Shown: positions 19,798-29,079 of the stretch, piece after piece
How the letters are laid out: every line of letters starts with the position of its first letter
Position numbering within the stretch: the first letter of the stretch is position 1
From: Vibrio metschnikovii CIP 69.14
GTDB taxonomy: Bacteria > Pseudomonadota > Gammaproteobacteria > Enterobacterales > Vibrionaceae
Assembly: GCF_000176155.1 (NCBI RefSeq)
Contig: NZ_ACZO01000006.1
Span: 496,001-560,000, forward strand
Direction of reading: 5' to 3'
DNA length: 64,000 bases
Translations under genes and position numbers: made by a program
The notes under the pieces: generated by a model
What the model saw: only the letters and a program-made list of their open reading frames with translations
Told to the model about the DNA's origin: nothing
The model's database searches: none

Positions 19798-20475
19798 ATG
19801 CTTTATTCCCTATTGAGTGTGATGGCTCCTATGTTATTGGGCGCACAAGTGTTGTTGACCCTCGTGTTGGTCAAAGGCGATATTTGTCCTGGGCAACGGG
19901 GGCGAATACATAAAGTGCTGCCTGTGCTGGCTATTTTATGGGTTGCGGTTGCGTCATTAAAAGTTGAGGCATTTTTAGTCGTATTTGCTTTGCTTTATTT
20001 TTACTCGCAAGTGCAAACTAAAAAAACACGTCAAGAGGGGCCGTTGTGGGTGATGTATCTGGCTGATGGTTTAGCATTAGCCTTTGTCGCGATTTTGATC
20101 ACTGAAACGGTTAATTGGTCTGCAAGCTTGTCTCTGCTCAGCTTGATATTTTTATTAGGCGCGTTATTAGGGCACCTGTTATTAACTATTGCTCGTACGC
20201 GTTTACAAGCCTTTCATCGTCTATTGCCAGTGATGGGAATTTTGTCGGCGATGATCGCCACACTCTGTATTGTTCCTTATTCCTATCAACTTGATGCGCA
20301 ATCTCTCTCCGCATTGACTCAACCTTTATTGATAAGTTTTTCATTACTAGTGATAGGTATTGTCGTTTGGTGTTGGCATTTATTATTGGTTAAGCCTGTG
20401 AGCAAAGGACAATTGCTTCTTGCTCAAACGTTGATTTTGGCTGCGGCTACGGGTTTTCATCATCTTTACCTGTAA
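19798..20475 (+). CDS. Hypothetical inner-membrane protein
   Basis: A 225-residue protein that is almost entirely hydrophobic, with about seven predicted membrane segments (first LLSVMAPMLLGAQVLLTLVLV) and one charged cytoplasmic-type loop (QVQTKKTRQEGP). I recognise no family motif. It is followed 85 bp later by the DUF4250 gene on the same strand and may share its transcript. I can propose no function. Confidence 0.65.
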   Translation: MLYSLLSVMAPMLLGAQVLLTLVLVKGDICPGQRGRIHKVLPVLAILWVAVASLKVEAFLVVFALLYFYSQVQTKKTRQEGPLWVMYLADGLALAFVAILITETVNWSASLSLLSLIFLLGALLGHLLLTIARTRLQAFHRLLPVMGILSAMIATLCIVPYSYQLDAQSLSALTQPLLISFSLLVIGIVVWCWHLLLVKPVSKGQLLLAQTLILAAATGFHHLYL

Positions 20476-20566
20476 TTGACTGTGTTTCGAGAGACGGCTC
20501 ACTTTCCATTCGACTAATTACGACTAAGCTTATTAATAGGGCGTATGGCGATAGAGGAGCATGATG

Positions 20567-20761
20567 ATGGATTTAAGCAATGTGAGCCGTCTTGATGATG
20601 CCATTTTACTCGGTATTGTAAATGAGAAGCTGCGGCTTGAATGTGATAGCTTGGGTGAATTAGTCTCAATGTATGAGATGAATGAAGAACATGTGGTTGG
20701 TAAGCTGCAAAACCTAGGTTTTAGGTACGACCCTCTCACCAACCAGTTTAAAGCGGTCTAA
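20567..20761 (+). CDS. DUF4250 family small protein
   Basis: A 64-residue soluble protein starting MDLSNVSRLDDAILLGIVNE and continuing NEKLRLECDSLGELVS, which matches my memory of DUF4250. Three in-phase ATG codons lie at 20561, 20564 and 20567. AGGAG at 20555-20559 is one, four and seven bases away respectively, so 20567 is the best spaced, with 20564 possible. Function unknown. Its end faces the metR end, 21 bp away. Confidence 0.75.
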   Translation: MDLSNVSRLDDAILLGIVNEKLRLECDSLGELVSMYEMNEEHVVGKLQNLGFRYDPLTNQFKAV

Positions 20762-20782
20762 CTTTACGAGACCTATTTATTT

Positions 20783-21694
20783 TTAAGCCATCTTGATCCC
20801 CTCAAGGTGGCTTTTGCATTGTTGGCGAGCAATAGCGAAGAAGGCTTGCAAGTAATGTTTGTTTTTTTCACTATTACGAGTTGCCGCAAATAGTCTGCGC
20901 CACAAGCCATCGCCTAGCGGCTTGCTGGTGATCAACCCTTGACGTGAAAACTCACTGATCGCCCAATTTGGCAACGTTGCTACTCCTAATCCTGCAGAGA
21001 CCATCTGCACCAACATCAGTGTATTATCGGCTTGTTTCCATTTTGCGGGTTCAATACCTGCCGGTTGTAAAAAGTGTTTTACTACATCCAAGCGCTGTTT
21101 TTGCACTGGGTAGCTCAGCATGGTTTGGTCGGCTAAATCGTGCGCACTAATAGAGGTTTTCTCTGCTAATGGATGAGTGGTTGCTGTGATCAAGCGCATT
21201 TCAAAATCAAACAGCGGCTCATAATGCACTTCCGAGCGAGGCAGAATATCTGATGTGATCACTAAATCAAGCTCTCCAGCCAGCAATGCAGGGAGGGGCT
21301 CAAAGCCAAAACCAGAAGAAAAATCGAGAGTAACGCTCGGCCAAGCAATTTGATATTCACGTAGTGCAGGCATCAGCCATTGAAAACAGGAGTGGCATTC
21401 AATCGCCATATGTAAACGACCATTAACATCTTCTTTTAAACTAGCCAGTTCATTTTCGGCTTTAACCAGTCTCGGCAGTACTTCATCGGCGACTTTCAAT
21501 AAAATATCCCCTTCAGACGTAAAGCGTACTGGACGCGTTTTACGCAAAAAAAGCTGGCCGCCAATTCGCGCTTCGAGATCTTTAATTTGATGCGATAGAG
21601 CCGATTGCGTCAAGTGGAGACTCGTTGCCGTCGCGGTTAGCGATCCTGTCTCACGTAGCGACACTAATGTTTTTAAATGTTTAAGTTCTATCAT
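20783..21694 (-). CDS. metR: LysR-type regulator MetR
   Basis: A 303-residue LysR-family regulator: winged helix at about 1-60 (MIELKHLKTLVSLRETGSLT, LHLTQSALSHQIKDLE) and an effector domain with CHSCFQWLMPAL. It is divergent from metE, the classical arrangement. MetR activates metE and other methionine genes with homocysteine as co-effector. The 257-bp region between the two genes also carries two MetJ-like operators, one of them close to the metR side, suggesting that metR itself is repressed by MetJ-SAM as in E. coli. Confidence 0.95.
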   Translation of the reverse strand: MIELKHLKTLVSLRETGSLTATATSLHLTQSALSHQIKDLEARIGGQLFLRKTRPVRFTSEGDILLKVADEVLPRLVKAENELASLKEDVNGRLHMAIECHSCFQWLMPALREYQIAWPSVTLDFSSGFGFEPLPALLAGELDLVITSDILPRSEVHYEPLFDFEMRLITATTHPLAEKTSISAHDLADQTMLSYPVQKQRLDVVKHFLQPAGIEPAKWKQADNTLMLVQMVSAGLGVATLPNWAISEFSRQGLITSKPLGDGLWRRLFAATRNSEKNKHYLQAFFAIARQQCKSHLEGIKMA

Positions 21695-21765
21695 GCGTCA
21701 CCGTCATCTTTTTATCTTTATTCTGGTCTATTACTATTTAACTTACGTTGTTTTTTTGGAGCTGT

Positions 21766-21781
21766 AAACATCTAGATGGCT
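21766..21781. promoter_or_regulatory. MetJ-like operator (two met boxes), metR side
   Basis: AAACATCTAGATGGCT matches the tandem met-box consensus (AGACGTCT twice) at 12 of 16 positions and includes the perfect palindrome CATCTAGATG. It lies 72 bp upstream of the metR start. Confidence 0.55.
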
Positions 21782-21887
21782 ATTTAGCATTTAAAGAAGT
21801 GAAGCTATCGAACATCAACATGAATTTATTTAATAAACAAGTTGAATAATTGGCGATTGTACCGGCCGTGGATTAGCGAGATAGTTT

Positions 21888-21903
21888 GGACGTCCAGACA
21901 TCT
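21888..21903. promoter_or_regulatory. MetJ-like operator (two met boxes), metE side
   Basis: GGACGTCCAGACATCT matches two tandem AGACGTCT boxes at 13 of 16 positions. A further half match, GGATGTCT, is at 21914-21921. It is 49 bp upstream of the metE start, where a repressor would block transcription. Confidence 0.65.
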
Positions 21904-21951
21904 TTGGTGCGATGGATGTCTGCAAAAATAAATTATAAAAGGATAACAACC

Positions 21952-24243
21952 ATGGCAACGACAACACATATTCTCGGCTACCCACGTATCGGTGAAAAAC
22001 GTCAACTGAAATTCGCTTTAGAGCAATACTGGCGCGGCGATATTACTCAAAACCAATTAAAACAAGTTGGTTTTGACATTCGTCAACAAAATTGGCAATG
22101 GCAAAAAGAAGCAGGATTGAGTTTTGCGACTGCGGGTGATTTTGCCTGGTATGATCACGTATTAACCACCACCTTATTACTCGGTCATGTTCCTAAGCGC
22201 CATCGTGATGGGTTTCCCGATATTGATACCTTATTTCGTGTTGGCCGTGGTCAATCGCAAAATAGCTGTGGCTGCAGTGGTAGCGCCGCCTCGGATATGA
22301 CCAAGTGGTTTAATACCAATTACCACTACATTGTGCCAGAGTTTAGTGCTGATGATAGTTTTGAAGTCAGTTGGCCGCAGCTGTTTGATGAAGTCAATGA
22401 AGCGATTAAAGCTGGCCATCAAGTTAAACCAGTGTTGCTAGGGCCATTAAGCTATTTGTATTTAGGTAAAGAGGTCGAAGAAGGATTTGATCGCCTGAGC
22501 TTATTACCAAGACTATTAACGGCGTATCAAGCTATTTTGGCTAAATTAGCCAAACAGGGCGTGACGTGGGTACAAATTGATGAACCGATTTTAGCTCTTG
22601 AGTTAGAGCAAAAATGGCAAGATGCGTTTAAATTAGCTTATCAAGTTCTGCAAGGAGAGGTGAAACTGTTACTCACCACGTACTTTGATTCGGTGGTTGA
22701 TAGCTTAGATAAAATTATTGAATTACCGGTCAATGGTTTGCACATCGATCTTTCTGCTGCGCCTCAACAGTTAAATACCGTGGTTGAGAAGTTACCTCAA
22801 GATTGGGTGTTATCGGCAGGGGTGATTAATGGTCGTAATGTATGGCGTGCAGATTTAGCCGCATTGTTAACGTCATTACAACCCGTAAAAGACCAATTGG
22901 GTGACAGGCTCTGGTTGGCCAGTTCTTGCTCTTTATTACACAGTCCGGTGGATTTGGATTTAGAGTCAAGCCTATCAGCGGAGGTGCGCAGCTGGTTTGC
23001 TTTTGCCAAGCAAAAAATTACCGAAGTGGCTTTACTCGCGAAAGCGCTAGATGGCGATCAAGCGGCGATCTTAGCTTGCGATACTTACAGTTTACCGATT
23101 GTCGCGCGAAAAAGTGCCCTGCATGTTAATAAGCCTCAAGTGCAAACACGTTTAAAGAGTATTAGCCAAACACTGGCAGAGCGCAGTGCACCATACAGTG
23201 AGCGAGCCCATCATCAGCAAGAAGTATTAGGTTTACCATTATTACCGACGACGACGATTGGTTCTTTCCCACAAACGGGCAATATTCGCGCTGAGCGCAG
23301 TGCTTATCGACAAGGTAAATTAACTCAAAATCAATACGATCAAGCGCTTAAAGGGCATATCGCCGATGCGGTACAGCGTCAGGAAGCATTAGGCTTAGAT
23401 GTATTAGTACATGGTGAAGCTGAACGTAATGACATGGTGGAATATTTTGCAGAAAATCTCGCTGGTTTTCAAACTACGCAATTTGGTTGGGTACAGAGTT
23501 ATGGTTCGCGCTGCGTTAAGCCAGCAATCGTAGTGGCCGATATTGAAAGAGAGCAGCCAATAACAGTAGGTTGGTCGACTTATGCTCAGTCATTAACCAG
23601 CAAGCAAATGAAAGGGATGTTAACTGGGCCTGTGACCATTTTATGTTGGACATTCCCACGAGAAGATATTTCTCGTCAGCACATTGCTCAGCAATTAGCA
23701 CTGGTTTTACGTGATGAAGTTGCCGATCTGCAAGATGCGGGCATCAATATTATTCAGATTGATGAGCCAGCGATTCGTGAAGGTTTGCCGCTGAAAAAGC
23801 GCGATCACCAAGCGTATTTACAGTGGGCTGTGGAGGCTTTTAAGATCTCTGCGGCGGTGGCGCGCCCAGAAACACAGATCCATACTCATATGTGCTACAG
23901 CGAATTTAACGAAATTATTGATTCTGTCGCTGCGTTAGACGCCGATGTAATTACCATCGAAACCTCACGTTCTAATATGGAATTGCTTAAAGCATTTGAG
24001 GTATTTAATTACCCGAATGCGATTGGCCCTGGTGTATATGATATTCATTCCCCTAATATTCCTTCACAACAATGGATAGAAGGTTTACTCCGTAAGGCGG
24101 CGGAAAAAATTCCGGTTGAACGTTTGTGGGTTAATCCGGACTGTGGCTTAAAAACGCGTAATTGGCCAGAGGTGGAAGCGGCATTAAACAACTTGGTGCT
24201 TGCAGCAAAAGCACTACGTAATGAGTGGCAAGCAAAAGCTTAA
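21952..24243 (+). CDS. metE: Cobalamin-independent methionine synthase MetE
   Basis: A 763-residue enzyme that transfers the methyl group of 5-methyltetrahydropteroyl-triglutamate to homocysteine. The start at 21952 ([20 protein letters not shown]) is preceded by AAAGGAT; the frame extends 22 codons upstream without merit. Zinc ligands are visible in HTHMCYSEF and NPDCGLKTR, and substrate residues in the duplicated barrels ([23 protein letters not shown]). A Cys-rich insert [16 protein letters not shown] lies near residue 100. The length is close to E. coli MetE (753). Expected control: MetR activation and MetJ repression. Confidence 0.97.
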   Translation: MATTTHILGYPRIGEKRQLKFALEQYWRGDITQNQLKQVGFDIRQQNWQWQKEAGLSFATAGDFAWYDHVLTTTLLLGHVPKRHRDGFPDIDTLFRVGRGQSQNSCGCSGSAASDMTKWFNTNYHYIVPEFSADDSFEVSWPQLFDEVNEAIKAGHQVKPVLLGPLSYLYLGKEVEEGFDRLSLLPRLLTAYQAILAKLAKQGVTWVQIDEPILALELEQKWQDAFKLAYQVLQGEVKLLLTTYFDSVVDSLDKIIELPVNGLHIDLSAAPQQLNTVVEKLPQDWVLSAGVINGRNVWRADLAALLTSLQPVKDQLGDRLWLASSCSLLHSPVDLDLESSLSAEVRSWFAFAKQKITEVALLAKALDGDQAAILACDTYSLPIVARKSALHVNKPQVQTRLKSISQTLAERSAPYSERAHHQQEVLGLPLLPTTTIGSFPQTGNIRAERSAYRQGKLTQNQYDQALKGHIADAVQRQEALGLDVLVHGEAERNDMVEYFAENLAGFQTTQFGWVQSYGSRCVKPAIVVADIEREQPITVGWSTYAQSLTSKQMKGMLTGPVTILCWTFPREDISRQHIAQQLALVLRDEVADLQDAGINIIQIDEPAIREGLPLKKRDHQAYLQWAVEAFKISAAVARPETQIHTHMCYSEFNEIIDSVAALDADVITIETSRSNMELLKAFEVFNYPNAIGPGVYDIHSPNIPSQQWIEGLLRKAAEKIPVERLWVNPDCGLKTRNWPEVEAALNNLVLAAKALRNEWQAKA

Positions 24244-24279
24244 CACTTCGGTTGAAGGATGTTTTTCTGTTGAACATAA

Positions 24280-24311
24280 AAAAGCCGCCATGGGTTTAAA
24301 TGGCGGCTTTT
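24280..24311. terminator. metE terminator, bidirectional
   Basis: AAAAGCCGCCA (24280-24290) pairs perfectly with TGGCGGCTTTT (24301-24311), followed by more T residues. It also lies just past the stop of the small minus-strand ORF. Confidence 0.93.
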
Positions 24312-24344
24312 TTGAGAACGTTCATTTTTTGATGGTTCTCAATC

Positions 24345-24512
24345 TTATTTATCTTGTGATAGACCGAGTAACGATTGTTGGATATCACTGACTGGTGTTT
24401 GCATGGTTGGCTGAGTGGTAATGCCCAATTGCTGTTTTGCTTCTTCAACGGTTAATCCTAGATGACAACACAGTAAATCGATTGCCATTTGGTAGCTATT
24501 GACTTCGGCCAT
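24345..24512 (-). CDS. Small hypothetical protein, 55 residues
   Basis: On the minus strand, ATG at 24512 opens a 55-residue frame ending with TAA at 24345-24347. It begins MAEVNSYQMAIDLLCCHLGL and includes TVEEAKQQLGITT, a likely helix-turn-helix-like or short helical pair, then a Gln/Thr-rich linker and a final helix IQQSLLGLSQDK. AGGAAA is nine bases ahead of the ATG, and the frame fills the space up to the metE terminator. No family recognised. The balanced composition and good ribosome site argue for a real gene. Confidence 0.6.
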   Translation of the reverse strand: MAEVNSYQMAIDLLCCHLGLTVEEAKQQLGITTQPTMQTPVSDIQQSLLGLSQDK

Positions 24513-24807
24513 GGTGGTAGTTTCCTTTGCTTGCTGTGATATATCCGCTTTTTAGCTGAATCTGCAAATAGTTTGCTTATAGCCATTGACTTAGATCAAT
24601 CTAATCGCTTTAACTACGCCCCTCAATAAGACCAAAGTCTAACTTTTTACTGATCGGATCTGTTGGTTAATTTCTCGGACATTAAATGTTGCAATTTAGC
24701 ACTTAACCTTGAATATTAAATCGATAACACTATCTCTATATAAAAGTAAAAGTTGACTGATATATCATCGGTACAATTAATCAAAACATCCTATTTGGAG
24801 AGAAGTA

Positions 24808-25671
24808 ATGAAGCGAGTATTTTTATTCTTAGCAACCAACCTAGCCGTTGTGCTGGTGCTCAGTGTTGTTCTGAATATCGTTTATGCAACAACAGGCATT
24901 CAGCATGGTAGTTTGTCTGGCTTGTTAGTTTTGGCAGCGGTATTTGGTTTTGGTGGTTCATTTATTTCACTTCTTATGTCAAAAAGTATGGCTCTGCGCT
25001 CGGTAGGAGGCAGAGTCATTGAAACGCCACGCAATGAGATGGAACATTGGTTACTGCAAACCGTCGAGCGTCAAGCGCAGCAAGCGGGTATTGGTATGCC
25101 GACCGTGGCTATTTATGATGCCCCTGATATGAACGCATTTGCTACAGGTGCCAAGCGTAACGACTCGTTAGTCGCTGTATCGACCGGTCTATTGCACAAC
25201 ATGACTCGTGATGAAGCAGAAGCGGTATTAGCCCATGAGGTAAGCCATATTGCTAATGGGGACATGGTAACTATGACATTGATGCAAGGCGTGGTGAATA
25301 CCTTCGTGATATTCTTATCGCGTTTTATCGCTAATATTGTTTCTTCTCGCAACTCAGATGAAGGGCAAGGTAGCAATATGATGGTTTACTTTGGTGTCTC
25401 TATGGCTTTGGAATTGGTGTTTGGTTTCTTAGCGAGCTTTATCACTATGTGGTATAGCCGCCATCGTGAATTTCATGCGGATGCTGGCGCTGCTCAACTA
25501 GTGGGTAAACACAAAATGATTGCCGCTTTAGAGCGTTTGAAAATGAGTCACGAGTCGCAGTTAGAGGGTTCGATGATGGCGTTTGGTATTAACGGTAAGC
25601 GTACAGTGACTGAGCTATTAATGAGTCACCCTCCACTAGATAAACGTATTGCCGCATTACGTAACTCGTAA
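24808..25671 (+). CDS. htpX: Heat-stress membrane protease HtpX
   Basis: A 287-residue M48 metalloprotease of the inner membrane. Two N-terminal membrane segments (about 5-27 and 37-57) precede the zinc motif H143-E144-V-S-H147 in [12 protein letters not shown]. Two further hydrophobic stretches (about 160-180 and 195-215) and the third ligand region [10 protein letters not shown] follow. HtpX degrades damaged membrane proteins alongside FtsH. GGAGAG lies suitably ahead of the ATG. In E. coli it is controlled by CpxR; no site is obvious here. It has its own terminator. Confidence 0.97.
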   Translation: MKRVFLFLATNLAVVLVLSVVLNIVYATTGIQHGSLSGLLVLAAVFGFGGSFISLLMSKSMALRSVGGRVIETPRNEMEHWLLQTVERQAQQAGIGMPTVAIYDAPDMNAFATGAKRNDSLVAVSTGLLHNMTRDEAEAVLAHEVSHIANGDMVTMTLMQGVVNTFVIFLSRFIANIVSSRNSDEGQGSNMMVYFGVSMALELVFGFLASFITMWYSRHREFHADAGAAQLVGKHKMIAALERLKMSHESQLEGSMMAFGINGKRTVTELLMSHPPLDKRIAALRNS

Positions 25672-25691
25672 CCCATTATTTATCATTCATT

Positions 25692-25711
25692 AACCAGCCT
25701 TCGGGCTGGTT
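25692..25711 (+). terminator. htpX terminator
   Basis: AACCAGCC and GGCTGGTT close a TTCG tetraloop (stem 25692-25699 with 25704-25711), followed by TTTCTTTTT. It is a compact intrinsic terminator. Confidence 0.93.
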
Positions 25712-25760
25712 TTTCTTTTTTATCGATTGATCGTTTTATCTCTTTATGTCGTATCTCATT

Positions 25761-25802
25761 TTTATAAAGTTGTACAAATTTTTTTTTGTACAACTTTATA
25801 AA
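25761..25802. promoter_or_regulatory. Perfect 18-bp inverted repeat, operator 1 of the lipid operon
   Basis: TTTATAAAGTTGTACAAA (25761-25778) and its exact reverse complement (25785-25802) flank six T residues. The core TTGTAC-N12-GTACAA spans 24 bp. The right arm contains a possible -35 element (TTGTAC, 25786-25791) with TATCTT 17 bp later (25809-25814), so a bound regulator would sit on the promoter. Confidence 0.7.
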
Positions 25803-25823
25803 ATGCACTATCTTATCATTATA

Positions 25824-25848
25824 TTGTACGAAAAATTATTTTGTATAA
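25824..25848. promoter_or_regulatory. Imperfect second copy of the TTGTAC operator
   Basis: TTGTACGAAA (25824-25833) and TTTTGTATAA (25839-25848) are inverted repeats matching at 8 of 10 positions. The spacing (25 bp overall) is nearly that of the upstream copy, and the start is 54 bp later, about five helical turns. Confidence 0.5.
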
Positions 25849-25862
25849 CTACGAGGTTCCAC

Positions 25863-26282
25863 ATGGATGTTCAAACGGTTGGTCAATTCTACTGTCAGCT
25901 CAGCAAGCATACTTTGCATCGTTTGCCTGAAATTTACCATCAAGATGTGGTTTTCGCTGATGCAGCACACCGTATTGAAGGTCTAGAAAGCTTACATCAG
26001 TACTTTGTTAACCTTTATCAGAATGTGCAGCGATGTGAATTTACTATTCATGAACAACATCAAATTGAACAAACGGCTTTTCTCGTGTGGACGATGCACT
26101 TACAGCATCCTAAGCTTGCCAGCGGTCGAGTGATTGATGTTCAGGGTATGAGCCAGATTAAGTTTCAAGACGATAAAGTCATTTATCATCGAGATTATTT
26201 TGATTTAGGTGAAATGCTCTACGAGCAATTACCGCTGCTGGGTAGCTTAGTTCGCGCGGTGAAACGGAGGTTAGGTCAATGA
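25863..26282 (+). CDS. NTF2-like (SnoaL-type) protein, first gene of the lipid operon
   Basis: From the ATG at 25863 (GAGG six bases upstream) this is a 139-residue protein with the NTF2-like pattern: VGQFYCQLSKHTL, then YHQDVVFADAAHRIEG and a C-terminal YHRDYFDLGEMLYEQL. The open frame reaches back to 25746 but through the operator region, so the longer version is unlikely. NTF2-like folds act as small binding domains or isomerases; the substrate here is unknown. The stop overlaps the next gene start (ATGA), so translation is coupled. First of eight co-directional genes. Confidence 0.8.
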   Translation: MDVQTVGQFYCQLSKHTLHRLPEIYHQDVVFADAAHRIEGLESLHQYFVNLYQNVQRCEFTIHEQHQIEQTAFLVWTMHLQHPKLASGRVIDVQGMSQIKFQDDKVIYHRDYFDLGEMLYEQLPLLGSLVRAVKRRLGQ

Positions 26283-27004
26283 ATGGTGTCTTGATCACCG
26301 GGGCCAGTTCAGGCATAGGTTTGCAGCTTGCTAAAGATTATGCTCAACAAGGTTGGTCGGTGATGGCTTGTGGGCGTAATTTGCCGGCATTGCAAACATT
26401 ACAAGCCGAGTATCCCACGATTGAAATTCTGATTGCCGATGTCACTGATCGTCATGCGACACTCAACGCTTTATCTTCTTTGACGGTGGTTCCAACGCTT
26501 TGGATTCTCAATGCCGGAAGTTGTGAATACATTGATGATGGCGTCATGGACTCTGCATTATTAGGCCGCGTTTTTGAGGTTAATGTACTGGGTATTGCGC
26601 ACTGCATTGAGGGCATTCAACCTTATCTAACTCAGGGACATCGAGTGGCTTTTGTTGGCTCTATCGCCAGTGAGCTTCCCCTGCCAAGAGCTGAAGCTTA
26701 TGGTGCTTCAAAAGCCGCGGTCAACTACTTGGCTCGAACGTTACGGTTAGATTGGCAAGCTAAGGGGGTAGAGGTTACGACCATCTTCCCGGGTTTTGTC
26801 ACTACACCTCTGACCGATAAAAATACGTTTCCTATGCCGATGATCATCACTGTTGAGCAAGCCTCTGCCGCTATTAGACAAGGACTGGCTAAAGGTAAGC
26901 AGAGCATATATTTTCCTGCGGTATTTACTTGGATAATTCGTTTAATCGCGGCACTGCCTTACCGCTGGCAGCACGCTATTGTCAAACGATTAGTTGGCGC
27001 ATAG
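26279..27004 (+). CDS. Short-chain dehydrogenase/reductase
   Basis: A 241-residue SDR. The cofactor motif TGASSGIG is at residues 7-14; the catalytic Ser lies in VGSIASELP and the Tyr-Lys pair in AYGASKAAVN. A C-terminal stretch (FPAVFTWIIRLIAALPYRW) is hydrophobic and may touch the membrane. The reaction is presumably NAD(P)H-dependent oxidation or reduction of a hydroxyl/keto group. It overlaps the preceding gene by four bases, and the next gene begins 15 bp later. Confidence 0.9.
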   Translation: MNGVLITGASSGIGLQLAKDYAQQGWSVMACGRNLPALQTLQAEYPTIEILIADVTDRHATLNALSSLTVVPTLWILNAGSCEYIDDGVMDSALLGRVFEVNVLGIAHCIEGIQPYLTQGHRVAFVGSIASELPLPRAEAYGASKAAVNYLARTLRLDWQAKGVEVTTIFPGFVTTPLTDKNTFPMPMIITVEQASAAIRQGLAKGKQSIYFPAVFTWIIRLIAALPYRWQHAIVKRLVGA

Positions 27005-27019
27005 AAGGACAACATAACA

Positions 27020-28297
27020 ATGAAAATAGCCATTATTGGAAGTGGTATATCAGGGCTCACTTGTGGGCATTACTTGCATCAACAGCATGATGTAACGATT
27101 TTTGAAACGAATGATTATATTGGTGGGCATACCGCCACAGTAGATGTTGAACTGAACGGCCAGTCTTATGCGATTGATACGGGGTTTATCGTGTACAACG
27201 ATCGCACGTATCCAAACTTTATCAAAATGATGAATGAGATTGGCGTACGTGGCGTCGCAACACAAATGAGTTTTAGTGTACGTAATGATGCCAATGGCCT
27301 TGAGTATAATGGCCATACCATCACGACGTTGTTTGCTCAGAAGCGTAATTGGTTTAAGCCAAGTTTTTATCGTTTTATCCGCGAAATATTACGCTTCAAT
27401 CAACTCGCTAAAGCCGCGGCGGCTGATGCAGAGCATAGTGTTCAAACTCTCGGAGAATTTTTGCATCATCATCAATTCTCTGATTATTTTTGTGAGAATT
27501 ATATTTTACCGATGGGAGCGGCGATATGGTCCTCTTCATTGGCCGATATGCGTGCTTTTCCTTTGACGTTTTTTCTGCGTTTTTTCCTCAATCATGGCTT
27601 ATTAGATATTACTCATCGTCCTCAGTGGTATGTGATTGAAGGGGGCTCTCGAGCGTATATTGAACCGTTAACCCAAGGATTTCGCGATAAGATTCGTCTC
27701 AATGCTCCTGTTGAGTGGTTGCGACGGAGCGGACAAGGTATTGAACTGCAAGTGCATGGCAAAATTGAACACTTTGATGAGGTGATTTTTGCTTGTCATA
27801 GCGATCAAGCGTTAGCTTTGTTATCGGATGCTAATCATCTTGAGCGTGAATTACTCGGCGCCATGGGTTATCAAGCCAATGAAGTGATTTTACACACGGA
27901 TACCAGCTTATTACCAAAGCGAAAAGCGGCTTGGGCATCGTGGAACTATCGCTTGGCAGGGGACGTGGATCAAGAGACCCGTTTGCCGGCTTTAACTTAC
28001 AATATGAATATATTGCAGCATATTGATAGCTCAGAAACGTTCTGTGTCACCTTAAACAGCAGCGAAAGTATTAATCCCAATAAAGTGCTGCGTAAATTTA
28101 CGTATCATCATCCGGTATTTAACCGTGCCGCGATAGCTGCCCAGCAACGCAAAGCAGAGATCAGTGGGGTTAATCACACCTGGTTCTGTGGTGCCTACTG
28201 GCATAACGGTTTTCATGAAGATGGTGTTAAAAGTGCTTTAGACGTTGTAACTCGCCTTAGCGCGCAGACCAATACGGCTCAGCAAGGGGCTGCGTAA
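27020..28297 (+). CDS. FAD/NAD(P)-binding amine-oxidase-like flavoprotein (COG2907 type)
   Basis: A 425-residue flavoprotein with the dinucleotide-binding start IAIIGSGISGLTCGHYL, then FETNDYIGGHTATV and the oxidoreductase segment GFIVYNDRTYPNF. The C-terminal FAD contact is in WFCGAYWHNGFHEDGVKSAL. This family regularly sits beside DUF1365 and Cfa-like genes. In some bacteria such enzymes take part in modifying methylated or cyclopropane fatty acids, but the exact reaction here is inferred. RBS AGAAGGA is present. It ends on the ATG of the next gene (TAATG). Confidence 0.88.
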   Translation: MKIAIIGSGISGLTCGHYLHQQHDVTIFETNDYIGGHTATVDVELNGQSYAIDTGFIVYNDRTYPNFIKMMNEIGVRGVATQMSFSVRNDANGLEYNGHTITTLFAQKRNWFKPSFYRFIREILRFNQLAKAAAADAEHSVQTLGEFLHHHQFSDYFCENYILPMGAAIWSSSLADMRAFPLTFFLRFFLNHGLLDITHRPQWYVIEGGSRAYIEPLTQGFRDKIRLNAPVEWLRRSGQGIELQVHGKIEHFDEVIFACHSDQALALLSDANHLERELLGAMGYQANEVILHTDTSLLPKRKAAWASWNYRLAGDVDQETRLPALTYNMNILQHIDSSETFCVTLNSSESINPNKVLRKFTYHHPVFNRAAIAAQQRKAEISGVNHTWFCGAYWHNGFHEDGVKSALDVVTRLSAQTNTAQQGAA

Positions 28298-29079
28298 TGC
28301 ACAGTCAAGATAACGCGGTAAGCAGTGCCTTAATGGTTGGACATGTGCGTCATCGGCGTTTATCGCCAGTGGCGCATGATTTGACCTACCCACTCTTTAT
28401 GCCTGCGATTGACCTCGATCAGTGGTCTGAGCTTCAGCAAAACGTGTGGGGGTTGGGTGAGAAATGGTGGCATTGGGCACGTTTTCGTCGTCAAGATTAT
28501 CTTGGTCAAGGTGATTTGAAAGCTGCGGTGCAAGATAAAGTTCATGAACTCACTGGTGAGCGTATCGAAGGTAAAGTATTGGCAGTGGTCCATTTACGTT
28601 ACCTCGGTCTCTATTTTAGTCCAGTCAATTTTTATTACTTGTACGATCATCAAGGAGAATGGCGCTATTTATTGGCAGAGGTCAGTAATACGCCATGGAA
28701 TGAGCGTCACTACTATGCGTTACCGGCAGAGGCGGGGGAGGATAATCAGCATTGGCAACATGCTAAAGCCTTCCATGTTTCACCATTTAACCCAATTGAT
28801 CAGCAGTATGTTTGGAAGCTAAAGCCGCTCAATCAAGGCTTAATGGTGCATTTAGAGTGTCATCGTCAGCATAAAGAATTCGATGCGACGCTGACCTTAA
28901 AAGCGCGGCCTTTTACGTCTGCTCAATTACTTAAGCTATTAATGAAAACGCCAATCATGACAATTAAAGTGATGGTGGGAATCTATTGGCATGCGTTGAA
29001 GTTATGGATAAAAGGAGCACCTTTTTATGCTCATCCAGATTCATCGTCAGTAAACAAAAATAATAAGGAGAAACGCTAA
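28297..29079 (+). CDS. DUF1365 family protein
   Basis: A 260-residue protein of the DUF1365 family: ALMVGHVRHRRLSPVAHDLTYPLFM at the start (family-typical Arg/His-rich motif), FRRQDYLGQGD, YLGLYFSPVNFYYLYD, AEVSNTPWNERHYY and KAFHVSPFNP. The function is not firmly known; the family co-occurs with Cfa-like methyltransferases and is linked to fatty-acid modification under singlet-oxygen stress in Rhodobacter. It shares one base with the genes on each side, indicating tight translational coupling. Confidence 0.9.
   Translation: MHSQDNAVSSALMVGHVRHRRLSPVAHDLTYPLFMPAIDLDQWSELQQNVWGLGEKWWHWARFRRQDYLGQGDLKAAVQDKVHELTGERIEGKVLAVVHLRYLGLYFSPVNFYYLYDHQGEWRYLLAEVSNTPWNERHYYALPAEAGEDNQHWQHAKAFHVSPFNPIDQQYVWKLKPLNQGLMVHLECHRQHKEFDATLTLKARPFTSAQLLKLLMKTPIMTIKVMVGIYWHALKLWIKGAPFYAHPDSSSVNKNNKEKR

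Noticed and set aside
25761..25802. The perfect palindrome as a transcription terminator of htpX
   Set aside because: The T-run is in the loop, not after the stem, and htpX already has a strong terminator at 25692-25711.
25746..25862. N-terminal extension of the NTF2-like protein
   Set aside because: The extra codons translate the operator palindromes and AT-rich promoter; a good ribosome site precedes ATG 25863.
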